Notes under the pieces: generated by a model | What the model was told of the DNA's origin: nothing | The model's input: the letters and a program-made list of their open reading frames with translations, nothing else | Databases searched by the model: none | From: Flavobacterium psychrophilum | GTDB lineage: Bacteria; Bacteroidota; Bacteroidia; Flavobacteriales; Flavobacteriaceae | Assembly (NCBI GenBank): GCA_022730285.1 | Contig: DZCQ01000030.1 | Coordinates: 3,566 to 29,610 of the forward strand | Direction of reading: 5' to 3' | Length of the DNA: 26,045 bases | Shown here: in pieces, positions 16,992 to 24,578 of the stretch | Numbering within the stretch: the first letter of the stretch is position 1 | Layout of the letters: each line of letters begins with the position of its first letter | Program-made: the position numbers and the translations under genes

Positions 16992-17873
16992 ATGAAATTA
17001 ATAAATAACACCAGTAAAATAGTATTTTATCTATTTTCCTTCTTCTTTTTTTTGAATACAAATGCTCAGTCTCCTCAAAAAATGAGCTATCAAGCCATAA
17101 TAAGAAATGCAAGCAACAATCTTATTACCAACAGTACGGTAGGAATGCAAATTAGTATTTTGCAAGGTTCTGCAACTGGAACAATTGTATATTCCGAAAC
17201 GCAAACCCCAACCACTAATATTAATGGGCTTGCAACACTCGAAATTGGAACTGGAAATGTAGTTTCAGGAACTTTTGCAAACATCAATTGGGCAAATGGT
17301 CCTTATTTTATTAAAACAGAAACCGACCCAATGGGTGGAACAAATTACTCCATTAGTGGAACAACCGAATTTACTAGCGTTCCGTATGCTTTATATGCTT
17401 TAAATGCAGGATTAAAATATTTAGGGAAACTACAAACCGATGTCGGGTCGTCTGGTACTCCTATGATAAATAACAATACCGTAACAACGCTTACATGGTT
17501 TACTCCATTTGTAGATTATGGTTCTTCGTTGAGTGCCGATGGTCAAACAATTACTATTCCTACAGGAGTTTCAAAAATAAGAATCACTTCAAGAGTGGCT
17601 TTTCAAATGTTTAATTTAAATTCCTCAACCGTTCATCATAAGGCAAATGTTGCTATTACCTTAAATGGAAATAATTATGGTTGGTCTTCTGAAAGAGTTT
17701 CTACAAATCAAGATTTTTTATTATTTAACGGCTGGAATTTTTCTTCACCTTTGCTAGATGTTGTACCTGGAGATATTATTCAAATGAAAGTGTATCAAAA
17801 TAATGGTGTTGATTATGGGTTGGGTTGGGGATCTATAAATAACACGTATTTAGTTATTGAATATTATCAATAA
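16992..17873 (+). CDS. Secreted protein: shared N-terminal module plus C1q/TNF-like jelly-roll domain
   Basis: A 293-residue exported protein with signal peptide 1-25. Residues about 15-135 are virtually the same as in the preceding gene, then the sequence switches at TSVPYALYALNAG to an unrelated domain (about 140-293). That domain has the C1q/TNF-like beta-strand pattern: TWFTPFVDYGSSLSADGQTITIPTGVSKIRITSRVAF, then GDIIQMKVYQNN and a closing TYLVIEYYQ. C1q-like heads usually trimerise and bind ligands, and may do so here; this is inference from the fold pattern. It is 20 bp after the previous gene and probably last in the operon. A small inverted-repeat element begins nine bases after its stop and separates it from the next terminator hairpin. 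Confidence 0.78.
   Translation: MKLINNTSKIVFYLFSFFFFLNTNAQSPQKMSYQAIIRNASNNLITNSTVGMQISILQGSATGTIVYSETQTPTTNINGLATLEIGTGNVVSGTFANINWANGPYFIKTETDPMGGTNYSISGTTEFTSVPYALYALNAGLKYLGKLQTDVGSSGTPMINNNTVTTLTWFTPFVDYGSSLSADGQTITIPTGVSKIRITSRVAFQMFNLNSSTVHHKANVAITLNGNNYGWSSERVSTNQDFLLFNGWNFSSPLLDVVPGDIIQMKVYQNNGVDYGLGWGSINNTYLVIEYYQ
17032..17395 (+). repeat. Near-identical 364-bp duplication, copy 2
   Basis: Second copy of the 15464-15827 segment, 362 of 364 bases equal by reading. It encodes the same N-terminal module ahead of a different C-terminal domain. Confidence 0.9.
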
Positions 17874-17877
17874 AGTA

Positions 17878-18031
17878 TTTCGGTGGGTTCTAAAAATTTA
17901 TTTTTTTGTAAATTTATTTTTTTGCTGATGCCTTTTTTGTTTTATTTTGGCATATTTGAGCAAAAAAAACAAAAATTTGCACAAAATAATTCCATAAACA
18001 GCTATCAGCTAATTTTTGGAACCCTCCTTTC
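17878..18031. mobile_element. 146-bp MITE-like inverted-repeat element (copy 2) with TTTC duplications
   Basis: The element is 17882-18027. The left end GGTGGGTTCTAAAAA (17882-17896) pairs with the right end at 18013-18027 at 13 of 15 positions. TTTC flanks it on both sides (17878-17881 and 18028-18031), a different 4-bp duplication from copy 1. The first 48 bases align with copy 1, and CAGCTATCAGC near the right end is the inverse of the centre of copy 1. It fills most of the 328-bp gap between 17873 and 18202. A 101-codon open frame across it is low-complexity and not believed. Confidence 0.65.
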
Positions 18032-18043
18032 ATTAGGTATAAT

Positions 18044-18080
18044 AAAAGGTCTTGTATGTAAGAAATGCAAGGCCTTTTTT
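18044..18080 (+). terminator. Rho-independent terminator
   Basis: An 11-bp stem pairs 18044-18054 (AAAAGGTCTTG) with 18068-18078, with one wobble pair, a 13-nt loop and a six-T run at 18075-18080. It most likely belongs to the secreted-protein operon ending at 17873, from which it is now separated by the inserted element at 17882-18027. Confidence 0.75.
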
Positions 18081-18201
18081 ATTAATCAACTTTTTAAAAA
18101 TCAAATTCAAACAAAACTTCCTGTTAAAAAATTATTTATATTGAATCCTTTTTTTAACATTTGCAAAAAAAATAATCTTTTTTTCTAAAAATTAAAAACA
18201 C

Positions 18202-20121
18202 ATGCTCAACATACACAACTTATCGGTTTCATTTGGTGGAACTTATCTATTTGAAGAAGTAACATTTAGAATGGGAGCAGGAGACCGAGTGGGATTGGTA
18301 GGGAAAAATGGAGCTGGAAAATCGACCATGCTTAAAATTTTAGCAAAAGATTTTGCCCCAGATTCTGGGAGCATTTCTACAGCTAAAGAAGTACAAATAG
18401 GTTTTTTAAGACAAGACATAGATTTTGAAGGAGGAAGAACTGTTTTAGAAGAAGCCTACCAAGCATTTGTAGAGATTAAAAAAGTAGAAAAAGAACTAGA
18501 AGAAGTAAATCATCAGCTAGTAACTAGAACTGATTACGAAAGCGAAGAATACTCACAAATAATAGAAAATTTGTCCGATTTAACCCATCGATTTGAACTT
18601 TTAGGAGGATATAACTATGTTGGGGATACCGAAAAAATATTACTAGGATTAGGATTTAAAAGAGATGTATTTGATAATTTAACCGAGACATTTTCTGGTG
18701 GTTGGAGAATGCGAATAGAATTAGCAAAATTATTACTACAAAACAATGAAATTTTACTTCTAGATGAGCCAACAAACCATTTAGATATAGAAAGTATTAT
18801 TTGGCTAGAAGGATTTTTGCGTAATTATCCTGGTGTGGTAGTTATTGTTTCGCACGACAAGATGTTTTTAGACAATGTAACGAATAGAACTATAGAAATT
18901 TCGTTAGGAAAAGCGTATGATTTTAACAAACCTTATTCCCAATATTTAGAACTACGCCATGAAATACGTGAAAAACAACTAGCTACTCAAAAAAATCAAG
19001 CAAAAAAAATTGAAGAAACAGAAAAATTAATAGAAAAATTTCGTGCAAAAGCATCAAAAGCATCCATGGCACAATCTTTAATTAAAAAGTTAGATAAAGT
19101 AGAGCGTATTGAAGTTGATGAAGATGACAATTCGGTAATGAATATTTCGTTTCCAGTATCTAAAACACCCGGAAGAGTAGTTGTTGAGGCAGAAAATGTA
19201 ACCAAAAGTTATGGAGATAAAACCATCTTGAAAGATATCTCTCTATTGGTAGAAAGAGGAAGTAAAATAGCCTTTGTAGGGCAAAATGGTCAAGGAAAAT
19301 CTACATTTATTAAAGCAATTGTAAATGAATTTGAATACCAAGGAACTATAAAACTAGGACATAACGTACAAGTTGGTTATTTTGCACAAAATCAAGCAGA
19401 ATATCTTGATGGAGAAATTACTTTGCTGCAAACAATGGAAGATGCCGCCACAGATACCAATAGAAGCAAAGTTAGAGACATGCTTGGATCTTTTCTATTT
19501 AGAGGAGACGATGTAGAAAAAAAGGTGAAAGTTCTTTCTGGAGGAGAACGTAACAGACTGGCTTTGTGTAAATTACTATTACAACCAATTAATGTTCTTG
19601 TAATGGACGAACCCACAAATCACCTAGATATAAAATCTAAAAATGTTTTAAAAGCTGCTTTACAAAAATATGAAGGAACACTACTTCTTGTATCGCATGA
19701 TAGAGATTTCTTACAAGATATGTCGAATCTTGTATATGAATTTAAGGATCAGAAAATAAAAGAATATCTGGGAGATATTAACTACTTTCTAGAACAACGC
19801 AATTTAGAAAACATGCGTGAGGTAGAAAAGAAAGAGGTGGAAAAAAATACTTCAGCAACTTCTCCTGAAAAAAAGAATGTTTCATATGAAGACCAAAAGA
19901 AAAATAAATCTTTACAAAATAAACTGAGCAAAATAGAAAGCCAAATTCAGCAATTAGAAAAAGACATACAACAGGATGACAAGGCACTTGCCTCTAATTA
20001 TGACAAGCATATTGAAGATGCTCATTTTTTTACAGCATACAACAAAAAGAAAAAAGACCTAGAAAAACTATTAGAAGAATGGGAAGTTGTTCAGGGAGAA
20101 ATAGATAGCATAAATTCTTAA
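18202..20121 (+). CDS. ABC-F family ATPase (Uup/YheS-type, ribosome-associated)
   Basis: A 639-residue soluble protein with two ABC cassettes and no membrane domain, the layout of ABC-F translation factors. Cassette 1: Walker A GKNGAGKST (34-42), signature FSGGWRMRIELAKLLL, Walker B LLLDEPTNHLD. A charged interdomain linker (about 240-310, the P-site tRNA interaction region) follows. Cassette 2: Walker A GQNGQGKST (about 356), signature LSGGERNRLALCKLLL and VLVMDEPTNHLD. A Lys/Glu-rich coiled-coil tail (about 530-639) resembles the C-terminal domain of Uup and YheS. Such proteins act at the ribosomal E site or bind DNA junctions; the exact subtype is not decidable here. Only a weak promoter (AACATTTG at 18156) is seen upstream. 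It converges with dxs. Confidence 0.92.
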   Translation: MLNIHNLSVSFGGTYLFEEVTFRMGAGDRVGLVGKNGAGKSTMLKILAKDFAPDSGSISTAKEVQIGFLRQDIDFEGGRTVLEEAYQAFVEIKKVEKELEEVNHQLVTRTDYESEEYSQIIENLSDLTHRFELLGGYNYVGDTEKILLGLGFKRDVFDNLTETFSGGWRMRIELAKLLLQNNEILLLDEPTNHLDIESIIWLEGFLRNYPGVVVIVSHDKMFLDNVTNRTIEISLGKAYDFNKPYSQYLELRHEIREKQLATQKNQAKKIEETEKLIEKFRAKASKASMAQSLIKKLDKVERIEVDEDDNSVMNISFPVSKTPGRVVVEAENVTKSYGDKTILKDISLLVERGSKIAFVGQNGQGKSTFIKAIVNEFEYQGTIKLGHNVQVGYFAQNQAEYLDGEITLLQTMEDAATDTNRSKVRDMLGSFLFRGDDVEKKVKVLSGGERNRLALCKLLLQPINVLVMDEPTNHLDIKSKNVLKAALQKYEGTLLLVSHDRDFLQDMSNLVYEFKDQKIKEYLGDINYFLEQRNLENMREVEKKEVEKNTSATSPEKKNVSYEDQKKNKSLQNKLSKIESQIQQLEKDIQQDDKALASNYDKHIEDAHFFTAYNKKKKDLEKLLEEWEVVQGEIDSINS

Positions 20122-20122
20122 A

Positions 20123-20191
20123 GAAAAATAGAAGTTTGTTTTATTTCAGCGTTGGTTATGAAAAAAAATTAGAATAACGCATCTATTTTTC
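20123..20191. terminator. Possible bidirectional terminator between the ABC-F gene and dxs
   Basis: A perfect 10-bp inverted repeat, GAAAAATAGA at 20123-20132 and its complement at 20182-20191, encloses a weaker GCGTT/AACGC pair (20149-20153, 20176-20180). It spans the whole convergent gap. The long A+T-rich loop makes it a tentative call. Confidence 0.3.
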
Positions 20192-21961
20192 AAACATTTT
20201 TTCAAATAACAAACATAAACTACCAACATCTATATTGCATATTTTTTGTAATTCCAACACCGTTCCATGCATAATGAATTGGTCTGGAATACCTAATTTA
20301 ACTACTGGGATATTATAATTATTAGTAGAGCAAAAATCTTGAACTAAACTACCAAAACCTCCATGAATAACGCCATCTTCAATGGTAATTATCTTGGAAT
20401 ATTGTTTGCAAATACTTTCTAACAAATTTAAATCTAACGGTTTTATTGTCGGAAAATGGTAATGCGAAAAATTATCGGAAGTAGAAATATTTTGTAATGC
20501 CTCGGTAATATTTTTCCCAATAGTTCCTGTGCTAATTATGGCAATATTTGTTCCTTTTTTAAGAAGAAATCCTTTCCCTATTTCAACTTTTTCAAACGGC
20601 AATTGCCAATTTATAATAGTTCCTCTACCACGAGGATATCTAATTGCAATAGGATTTGGTAAACCTAATTGTGCGGTATAAAGTATATTTCTTAGTTCTA
20701 TTTCATTTAAAGGAGCAAAAATAATGATGTTAGGAATACAACTAAGATAGGCAATGTCAAACACTCCATGATGTGTGGCACCATCTTCCCCTACAAGTCC
20801 TGCTCTATCTACACAAAAAATAATAGGTATATTTTGCAACGCAACATCGTGAATAACTTGATCATAAGCTCGTTGCAAAAAGGTGGAATAAATGGTGCAA
20901 AATACCACCATTCCTTGGGTTGCCATTCCTGCAGCAAGTGTTACTGCATGCTGCTCTGCAATCCCGACATCAAAGGCTCTTTCTGGAATTTTCTGCATCA
21001 TTAAATTCAAGGAAGACCCTGTTGGCATTGCTGGAGTTATGCCAACAATTTTTTTGTTATTTGTTGCAAGTTCCAATAAGGTTATTCCAAAAACATCTTG
21101 AAATTTTGGAGGTAATATTTTTATTTCACTTTTTAAAATTTCCCCCGTTACTGCATCAAACCTTCCTGGTGCATGATATTTTACCTGATTTTCCTCTGCA
21201 AGTGGAAATCCCTTTCCTTTCGTGGTTATAATGTGTAAGAATTTAATTCCTTGTATGTTTTTTAGTCGTTCTAGCTCTTGTAATAACTTTGGCAAATCAT
21301 GTCCATCAATTGGCCCTGAATACTCAAAATTCAGAGATTCGATAATATTGTTTTGTTTTGTTTTTGTACTCTCTTTAATATTTGTGAAATAGTTTTTTAG
21401 AGCTCCTACACTTGGGTCTATTCCGATAGAATTATCATTTAGAATAACCAGCATATTTGCATTGGTCACCCCAGCATGGTTTAATCCTTCAAAAGCCATT
21501 CCACTTGCAATAGATGCATCTCCTATCACAGCAATATGTTGCTTTTTTGTATCACCTTTTAAATTGGAGGCTAATGCCATACCTAAAACTGCCGAAATAG
21601 AGGTAGAGGAATGTCCTACTCCAAAGGCATCATAAGCACTTTCTGTTCGGGTGGGGAATCCAGAAATTCCGTGTAATTTTCTATTGGAGTGAAATACTTT
21701 TTTCCTTTCGGTTACTATTTTATGTCCGTATGCTTGATGTCCTACGTCCCAAATAAGCAAATCGTAAGGGGTGTCAAAAATGTAATGCAAAGCAATGGTT
21801 AGCTCTATAACCCCTAGACTCGCTCCTAAATGCCCTTCGTTTTTAGAAACTTCTTCAATAATAAAATCACGAAGCTCTTGTGCTAATTTAGGCAAATCTT
21901 CTACAGAAATTTTTTTTAAATCTTTAGGAGAATTTATTTTTTCTAGCAAATTGCTTTTCAT
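20183..21961 (-). CDS. dxs: 1-deoxy-D-xylulose-5-phosphate synthase
   Basis: A 592-residue thiamine-diphosphate enzyme that condenses pyruvate with glyceraldehyde 3-phosphate in the first step of the MEP isoprenoid pathway; it also feeds thiamine and pyridoxal synthesis. It is somewhat shorter than the E. coli enzyme (620). Visible: GHLGASLGVIELTIALHY (43-60), GHQAYGHK (74-81), the cofactor-binding segment IGDASIASGMAFEGLNHAG (146-164) with ILNDN (173-177), a transketolase-type pyrimidine domain with DVGIAEQHAVTLAAGM (catalytic Glu in AEQH), and a C-terminal transketolase domain ending near residue 590. The usual GDG reads GDA here, with the rest intact. A TATCTTTG box at 21999-21992 gives a leader of about 25 nt before the ATG. 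It is a single gene, convergent with the ABC-F gene. Confidence 0.97.
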   Translation of the reverse strand: MKSNLLEKINSPKDLKKISVEDLPKLAQELRDFIIEEVSKNEGHLGASLGVIELTIALHYIFDTPYDLLIWDVGHQAYGHKIVTERKKVFHSNRKLHGISGFPTRTESAYDAFGVGHSSTSISAVLGMALASNLKGDTKKQHIAVIGDASIASGMAFEGLNHAGVTNANMLVILNDNSIGIDPSVGALKNYFTNIKESTKTKQNNIIESLNFEYSGPIDGHDLPKLLQELERLKNIQGIKFLHIITTKGKGFPLAEENQVKYHAPGRFDAVTGEILKSEIKILPPKFQDVFGITLLELATNNKKIVGITPAMPTGSSLNLMMQKIPERAFDVGIAEQHAVTLAAGMATQGMVVFCTIYSTFLQRAYDQVIHDVALQNIPIIFCVDRAGLVGEDGATHHGVFDIAYLSCIPNIIIFAPLNEIELRNILYTAQLGLPNPIAIRYPRGRGTIINWQLPFEKVEIGKGFLLKKGTNIAIISTGTIGKNITEALQNISTSDNFSHYHFPTIKPLDLNLLESICKQYSKIITIEDGVIHGGFGSLVQDFCSTNNYNIPVVKLGIPDQFIMHGTVLELQKICNIDVGSLCLLFEKMFEK

Positions 21962-21991
21962 TTTCTTTGTCTAATTTTATAAAAGTAAGTA

Positions 21992-21999
21992 CAAAGATA
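21992..21999 (-). promoter_or_regulatory. Likely -7 box of dxs
   Basis: On the minus strand TATCTTTG is a perfect TAnnTTTG match, 30 bases upstream of the dxs ATG. No TTG at the normal -33 distance. Confidence 0.5.
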
Positions 22000-22170
22000 G
22001 TCTAAAAACAAAGCTATTTGAGAACAAAAAATAATAGACTTAAGAAAAATGGCACAAAAAATATAATAACCTCAGTATAAAACAATCTTTTTTTAAGAAA
22101 CAGTAACGTTAAAAAAACAGAAAAGTATCAAAAAAAGTTGTTATTTTGTGTACCTAAATTAAAAATAACA

Positions 22171-23307
22171 ATGCTAAAATTTGACGCCATTCGCCCTTAT
22201 TCCGATACAGAAATAAATGTAGCTATACAGTCTATAATTAGACACCCTATGCTAAAGGCTATGATGCAATTTACATTTCCAGAAATGCCAGAAGAAGAGT
22301 GGAAGAAACAGCTTTTAAAAACACATTCTACAAGAGATTTTCAGTGCAATTTTATTTACCATACAATAGCAAAAATACTCGAAAAAAGCTCTGAAGGATT
22401 AAGCACTTCTGGGTTTGAAAACTTACAAAAAAACACCTCTTATTTATACATTTCTAACCACCGAGATATTATTTTAGACACATCGTTGCTCAATTACACT
22501 CTTTTTGAGCATGAATTAGTGATGACTGCATCTGCAATTGGAGATAACTTAGTAACCAAAGATTTTGTAAAAATTCTTGCAAAAATAAACAGAAATTTTT
22601 TAGTACAACGAGGGCTTTCTCCCAGAGAGTTACTGCAAAGTTCTAAATTATTGTCTGAATATATAGCACAACTGTTGCTTCATGAAAACAGATCGGTTTG
22701 GATTGCCCAAAAAGAAGGAAGAACTAAAGATGGTAATGATGCAACTAATGTTGGCGTTCTTAAAATGCTAGCAATGGCAGCTCAGGATAACAACCTAATT
22801 AATTATTTAAAAAGTGTCAAAATAGTTCCAGTATCTATATCGTATGAATATGACCCAACCGATGCACTAAAAATACCTCAACTACTAGCCCAAGAAAACA
22901 ACGAAGTTTATTTAAAGTCTGAAAATGAAGATTTTAACAATATTTTAAGTGGTGTAATGGGACAAAAAAAGAGAATCCACATACATATAAACAAAGCAAT
23001 CGATTGTGAATTAGACAGCATCAAGAACACCTTTTCTAATGCTAACAAGCAACTACAAGAGTTAGCAAAAGTAATAGATAAGTCTATAATTGAATCGTAT
23101 AAATTATGGCCAACAAACTATATTGCTTACGATATTTTGTATAAAACTAACCTCTTTTCAAAATATTATTCAACAGAAGAAAAATTACTGTTTCAAAGAC
23201 GCTTAGAGCTTAGGGTTGATGCTACTAACAGCAAGATACAAGAAAGTTTTTTGTCTATGTATGCCAATCCTGTTGTTAATAAAATGAAATACCAAAATGA
23301 TTTATAA
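22171..23307 (+). CDS. PlsC-like lysophospholipid acyltransferase (variant catalytic motif)
   Basis: A 378-residue protein with the four acyltransferase blocks of the glycerophosphate acyltransferase family in order. Block I is SNHRDIILD (95-103, His97), block II NRNFLVQRGLSPREL (140-154), block III WIAQKEGRTKDGND (177-190, Glu182-Gly183-Arg184) and block IV VKIVPVSISYEYDP (216-229). Such enzymes move an acyl chain to lysophosphatidate or a related lipid at the inner membrane. Block I is HRDxxLD, not the textbook H-x4-D, so the catalytic acid could be Asp99 or Asp103. I start at ATG 22171, not at an upstream in-frame TTG (22138), because homologue-like sequence begins at MLKFDAIRPYSD. The last 11 bp overlap the next gene, so the pair is co-transcribed. 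Confidence 0.82.
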   Translation: MLKFDAIRPYSDTEINVAIQSIIRHPMLKAMMQFTFPEMPEEEWKKQLLKTHSTRDFQCNFIYHTIAKILEKSSEGLSTSGFENLQKNTSYLYISNHRDIILDTSLLNYTLFEHELVMTASAIGDNLVTKDFVKILAKINRNFLVQRGLSPRELLQSSKLLSEYIAQLLLHENRSVWIAQKEGRTKDGNDATNVGVLKMLAMAAQDNNLINYLKSVKIVPVSISYEYDPTDALKIPQLLAQENNEVYLKSENEDFNNILSGVMGQKKRIHIHINKAIDCELDSIKNTFSNANKQLQELAKVIDKSIIESYKLWPTNYIAYDILYKTNLFSKYYSTEEKLLFQRRLELRVDATNSKIQESFLSMYANPVVNKMKYQNDL

Positions 23308-24325
23308 CTCAAACATCCTTTTAATATACACAGGAGGAACCATTGGTATGGTTAGAGATTTTAAGACAGGAGTGCTTAAAGCTTTCAATTTTGATGAGTT
23401 GCTAAAAAATATTCCAGAACTAAACCTATTAGACTGCACTATTGCAACTATTTCTTTTGAAAAACCGATAGATTCATCTAATATAAGTGTGAATTCTTGG
23501 GCAAAAATTGCAACAATTATTTATAATAATTACAATTTTTACGATGGTTTTGTAGTACTGCATGGCTCCGATACAATGTCTTATTCCGCATCGGCATTAA
23601 GCTTTATGCTAGAAAATTTGCAAAAACCAGTTATTTTTACAGGTTCTCAGCTCCCAATTGGCGATTTACGTACCGATGCTAAAGAAAACTTAATCACTGC
23701 CATACAAATAGCTTCTTTAAAAAATAGTAAAAAAAGCATTATACAAGAAGTATGTTTGTATTTTGAATACAAATTATATCGCGGCAATAGAACCACTAAA
23801 ATAAGTGCAGAACACTTTAACGCTTTCTCCTCTCCAAACTTTCCATGCTTAGTAGAATCTGGAGTGAATCTTAAAATACATTACCACAATCTATTCCAAA
23901 AAAATGCAAAAAGAACGTTTAAAATTGAAACAAATTTTGATACTAATGTACTTATCTTAAAAATTTTCCCTGGAATAAATCAAAAAGTAGTACAAACAAT
24001 TTTATCCGTTCCTGATTTAAAAGGAATTATATTAGAAACGTATGGCTCTGGAAATGCTACTACCGAAGAATGGTTTGTGCAATTATTAGAAGAATCCATC
24101 TGTAAAGGACTTCAAGTTATTAATGTGACGCAGTGTTCTGGTGGCAGTGTCATGATGGGGCAATATGAAACAAGCTCACAACTAAAAAGGATTGGCGTTA
24201 TTTCTGGAAAAGATATCACAACTGAAGCTGCAATTACTAAATTGATGTTTTTGTTAGGAAAAAACACACCAATTAATCAAATAAAAGTTCTTTTTGAAAA
24301 ATCTTTGCAAGGAGAGATGAATTAA
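23297..24325 (+). CDS. ansA: Type I (cytoplasmic) L-asparaginase
   Basis: A 342-residue asparaginase that hydrolyses asparagine to aspartate and ammonia. The first catalytic block TGGTIGMV is at 12-19 (nucleophile Thr15), and the second, VVLHGSDTMSYSASAL, at 86-101 (Ser91-Asp92, where many asparaginases have Thr-Asp). GSQLPIGDLRTDAKENL holds the region of the catalytic lysine. The C-terminal domain keeps LETYGSGNA and NVTQCSGGSV, the latter typical of the type I enzymes with allosteric asparagine binding. No signal peptide, so cytoplasmic. It overlaps the acyltransferase gene by 11 bp. No chemical link between the two products is evident. Confidence 0.92.
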   Translation: MIYNSNILLIYTGGTIGMVRDFKTGVLKAFNFDELLKNIPELNLLDCTIATISFEKPIDSSNISVNSWAKIATIIYNNYNFYDGFVVLHGSDTMSYSASALSFMLENLQKPVIFTGSQLPIGDLRTDAKENLITAIQIASLKNSKKSIIQEVCLYFEYKLYRGNRTTKISAEHFNAFSSPNFPCLVESGVNLKIHYHNLFQKNAKRTFKIETNFDTNVLILKIFPGINQKVVQTILSVPDLKGIILETYGSGNATTEEWFVQLLEESICKGLQVINVTQCSGGSVMMGQYETSSQLKRIGVISGKDITTEAAITKLMFLLGKNTPINQIKVLFEKSLQGEMN

Positions 24326-24327
24326 AC

Positions 24328-24358
24328 TTTGAAAATTGATTTTTTTTGCAGTTCTTTG
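24328..24358 (+). promoter_or_regulatory. Promoter of tRNA-Ser
   Basis: TTTG at 24328-24331 and GTTCTTTG at 24351-24358 are separated by exactly 19 bases. The -7 box keeps TTTG but has GT in place of TA. The expected start lies about 6-8 nt before the mature tRNA. Confidence 0.5.
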
Positions 24359-24370
24359 CACCATAAATTT

Positions 24371-24455
24371 AGAGAGGTGGCCGAGTGGCTGAAGGCGCAC
24401 GCTTGGAAAGCGTGTATATGGTAACATATCGAGGGTTCGAATCCCTTCCTCTCTG
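24371..24455 (+). tRNA. tRNA-Ser (anticodon GGA)
   Basis: A class II tRNA of 85 nt without encoded CCA. The acceptor stem pairs AGAGAGG (24371-24377) with CCTCTCT (24448-24454), with G73 as discriminator. The anticodon stem CACGC/GCGTG holds the loop TTGGAAA with GGA at 24405-24407. A long variable arm (about 24412-24430, TATATGGTAACATATC) is typical of serine tRNAs, and the T-loop is TTCGAAT (24436-24442). Its 3' end faces the recombinase gene 124 bp away, a classic integration target. Confidence 0.96.
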
Positions 24456-24578
24456 CATTAAACACTAGATACCCTTAAAACACTAGGGTTACGGAGTTTT
24501 TTCTTAAAAAGTGTGTGTCAAAAATGTGTCTTTGTGTGGCTCTTAAAAAACGATGTTTTTTTAGGGCTATATAAAAAA
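24456..24578 (+). other. Junction region between tRNA-Ser and recombinase gene
   Basis: This 123-bp stretch carries two copies of AAACACTAG (about 24460 and 24479), an ACCCT/AGGGT inverted pair (about 24470-24490), and two TGTGTC words 11 bp apart (about 24514-24530). Small repeated words next to a tRNA and an integrase are what an attachment site with recombinase arm sites would look like, but I cannot define the core. Confidence 0.35.

Noticed and set aside
17883..18188. A 101-codon open frame on the plus strand
   Set aside because: It runs through the inverted-repeat element and the terminator hairpin, is made of Phe/Lys/Leu low-complexity sequence and has no domain or start signal.
21513..21521. 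GDA instead of GDG in the cofactor motif of dxs, as a sign of inactivity
   Set aside because: All other thiamine-diphosphate and catalytic motifs are intact and the gene is full length; a small-residue change here is likely a lineage variant.
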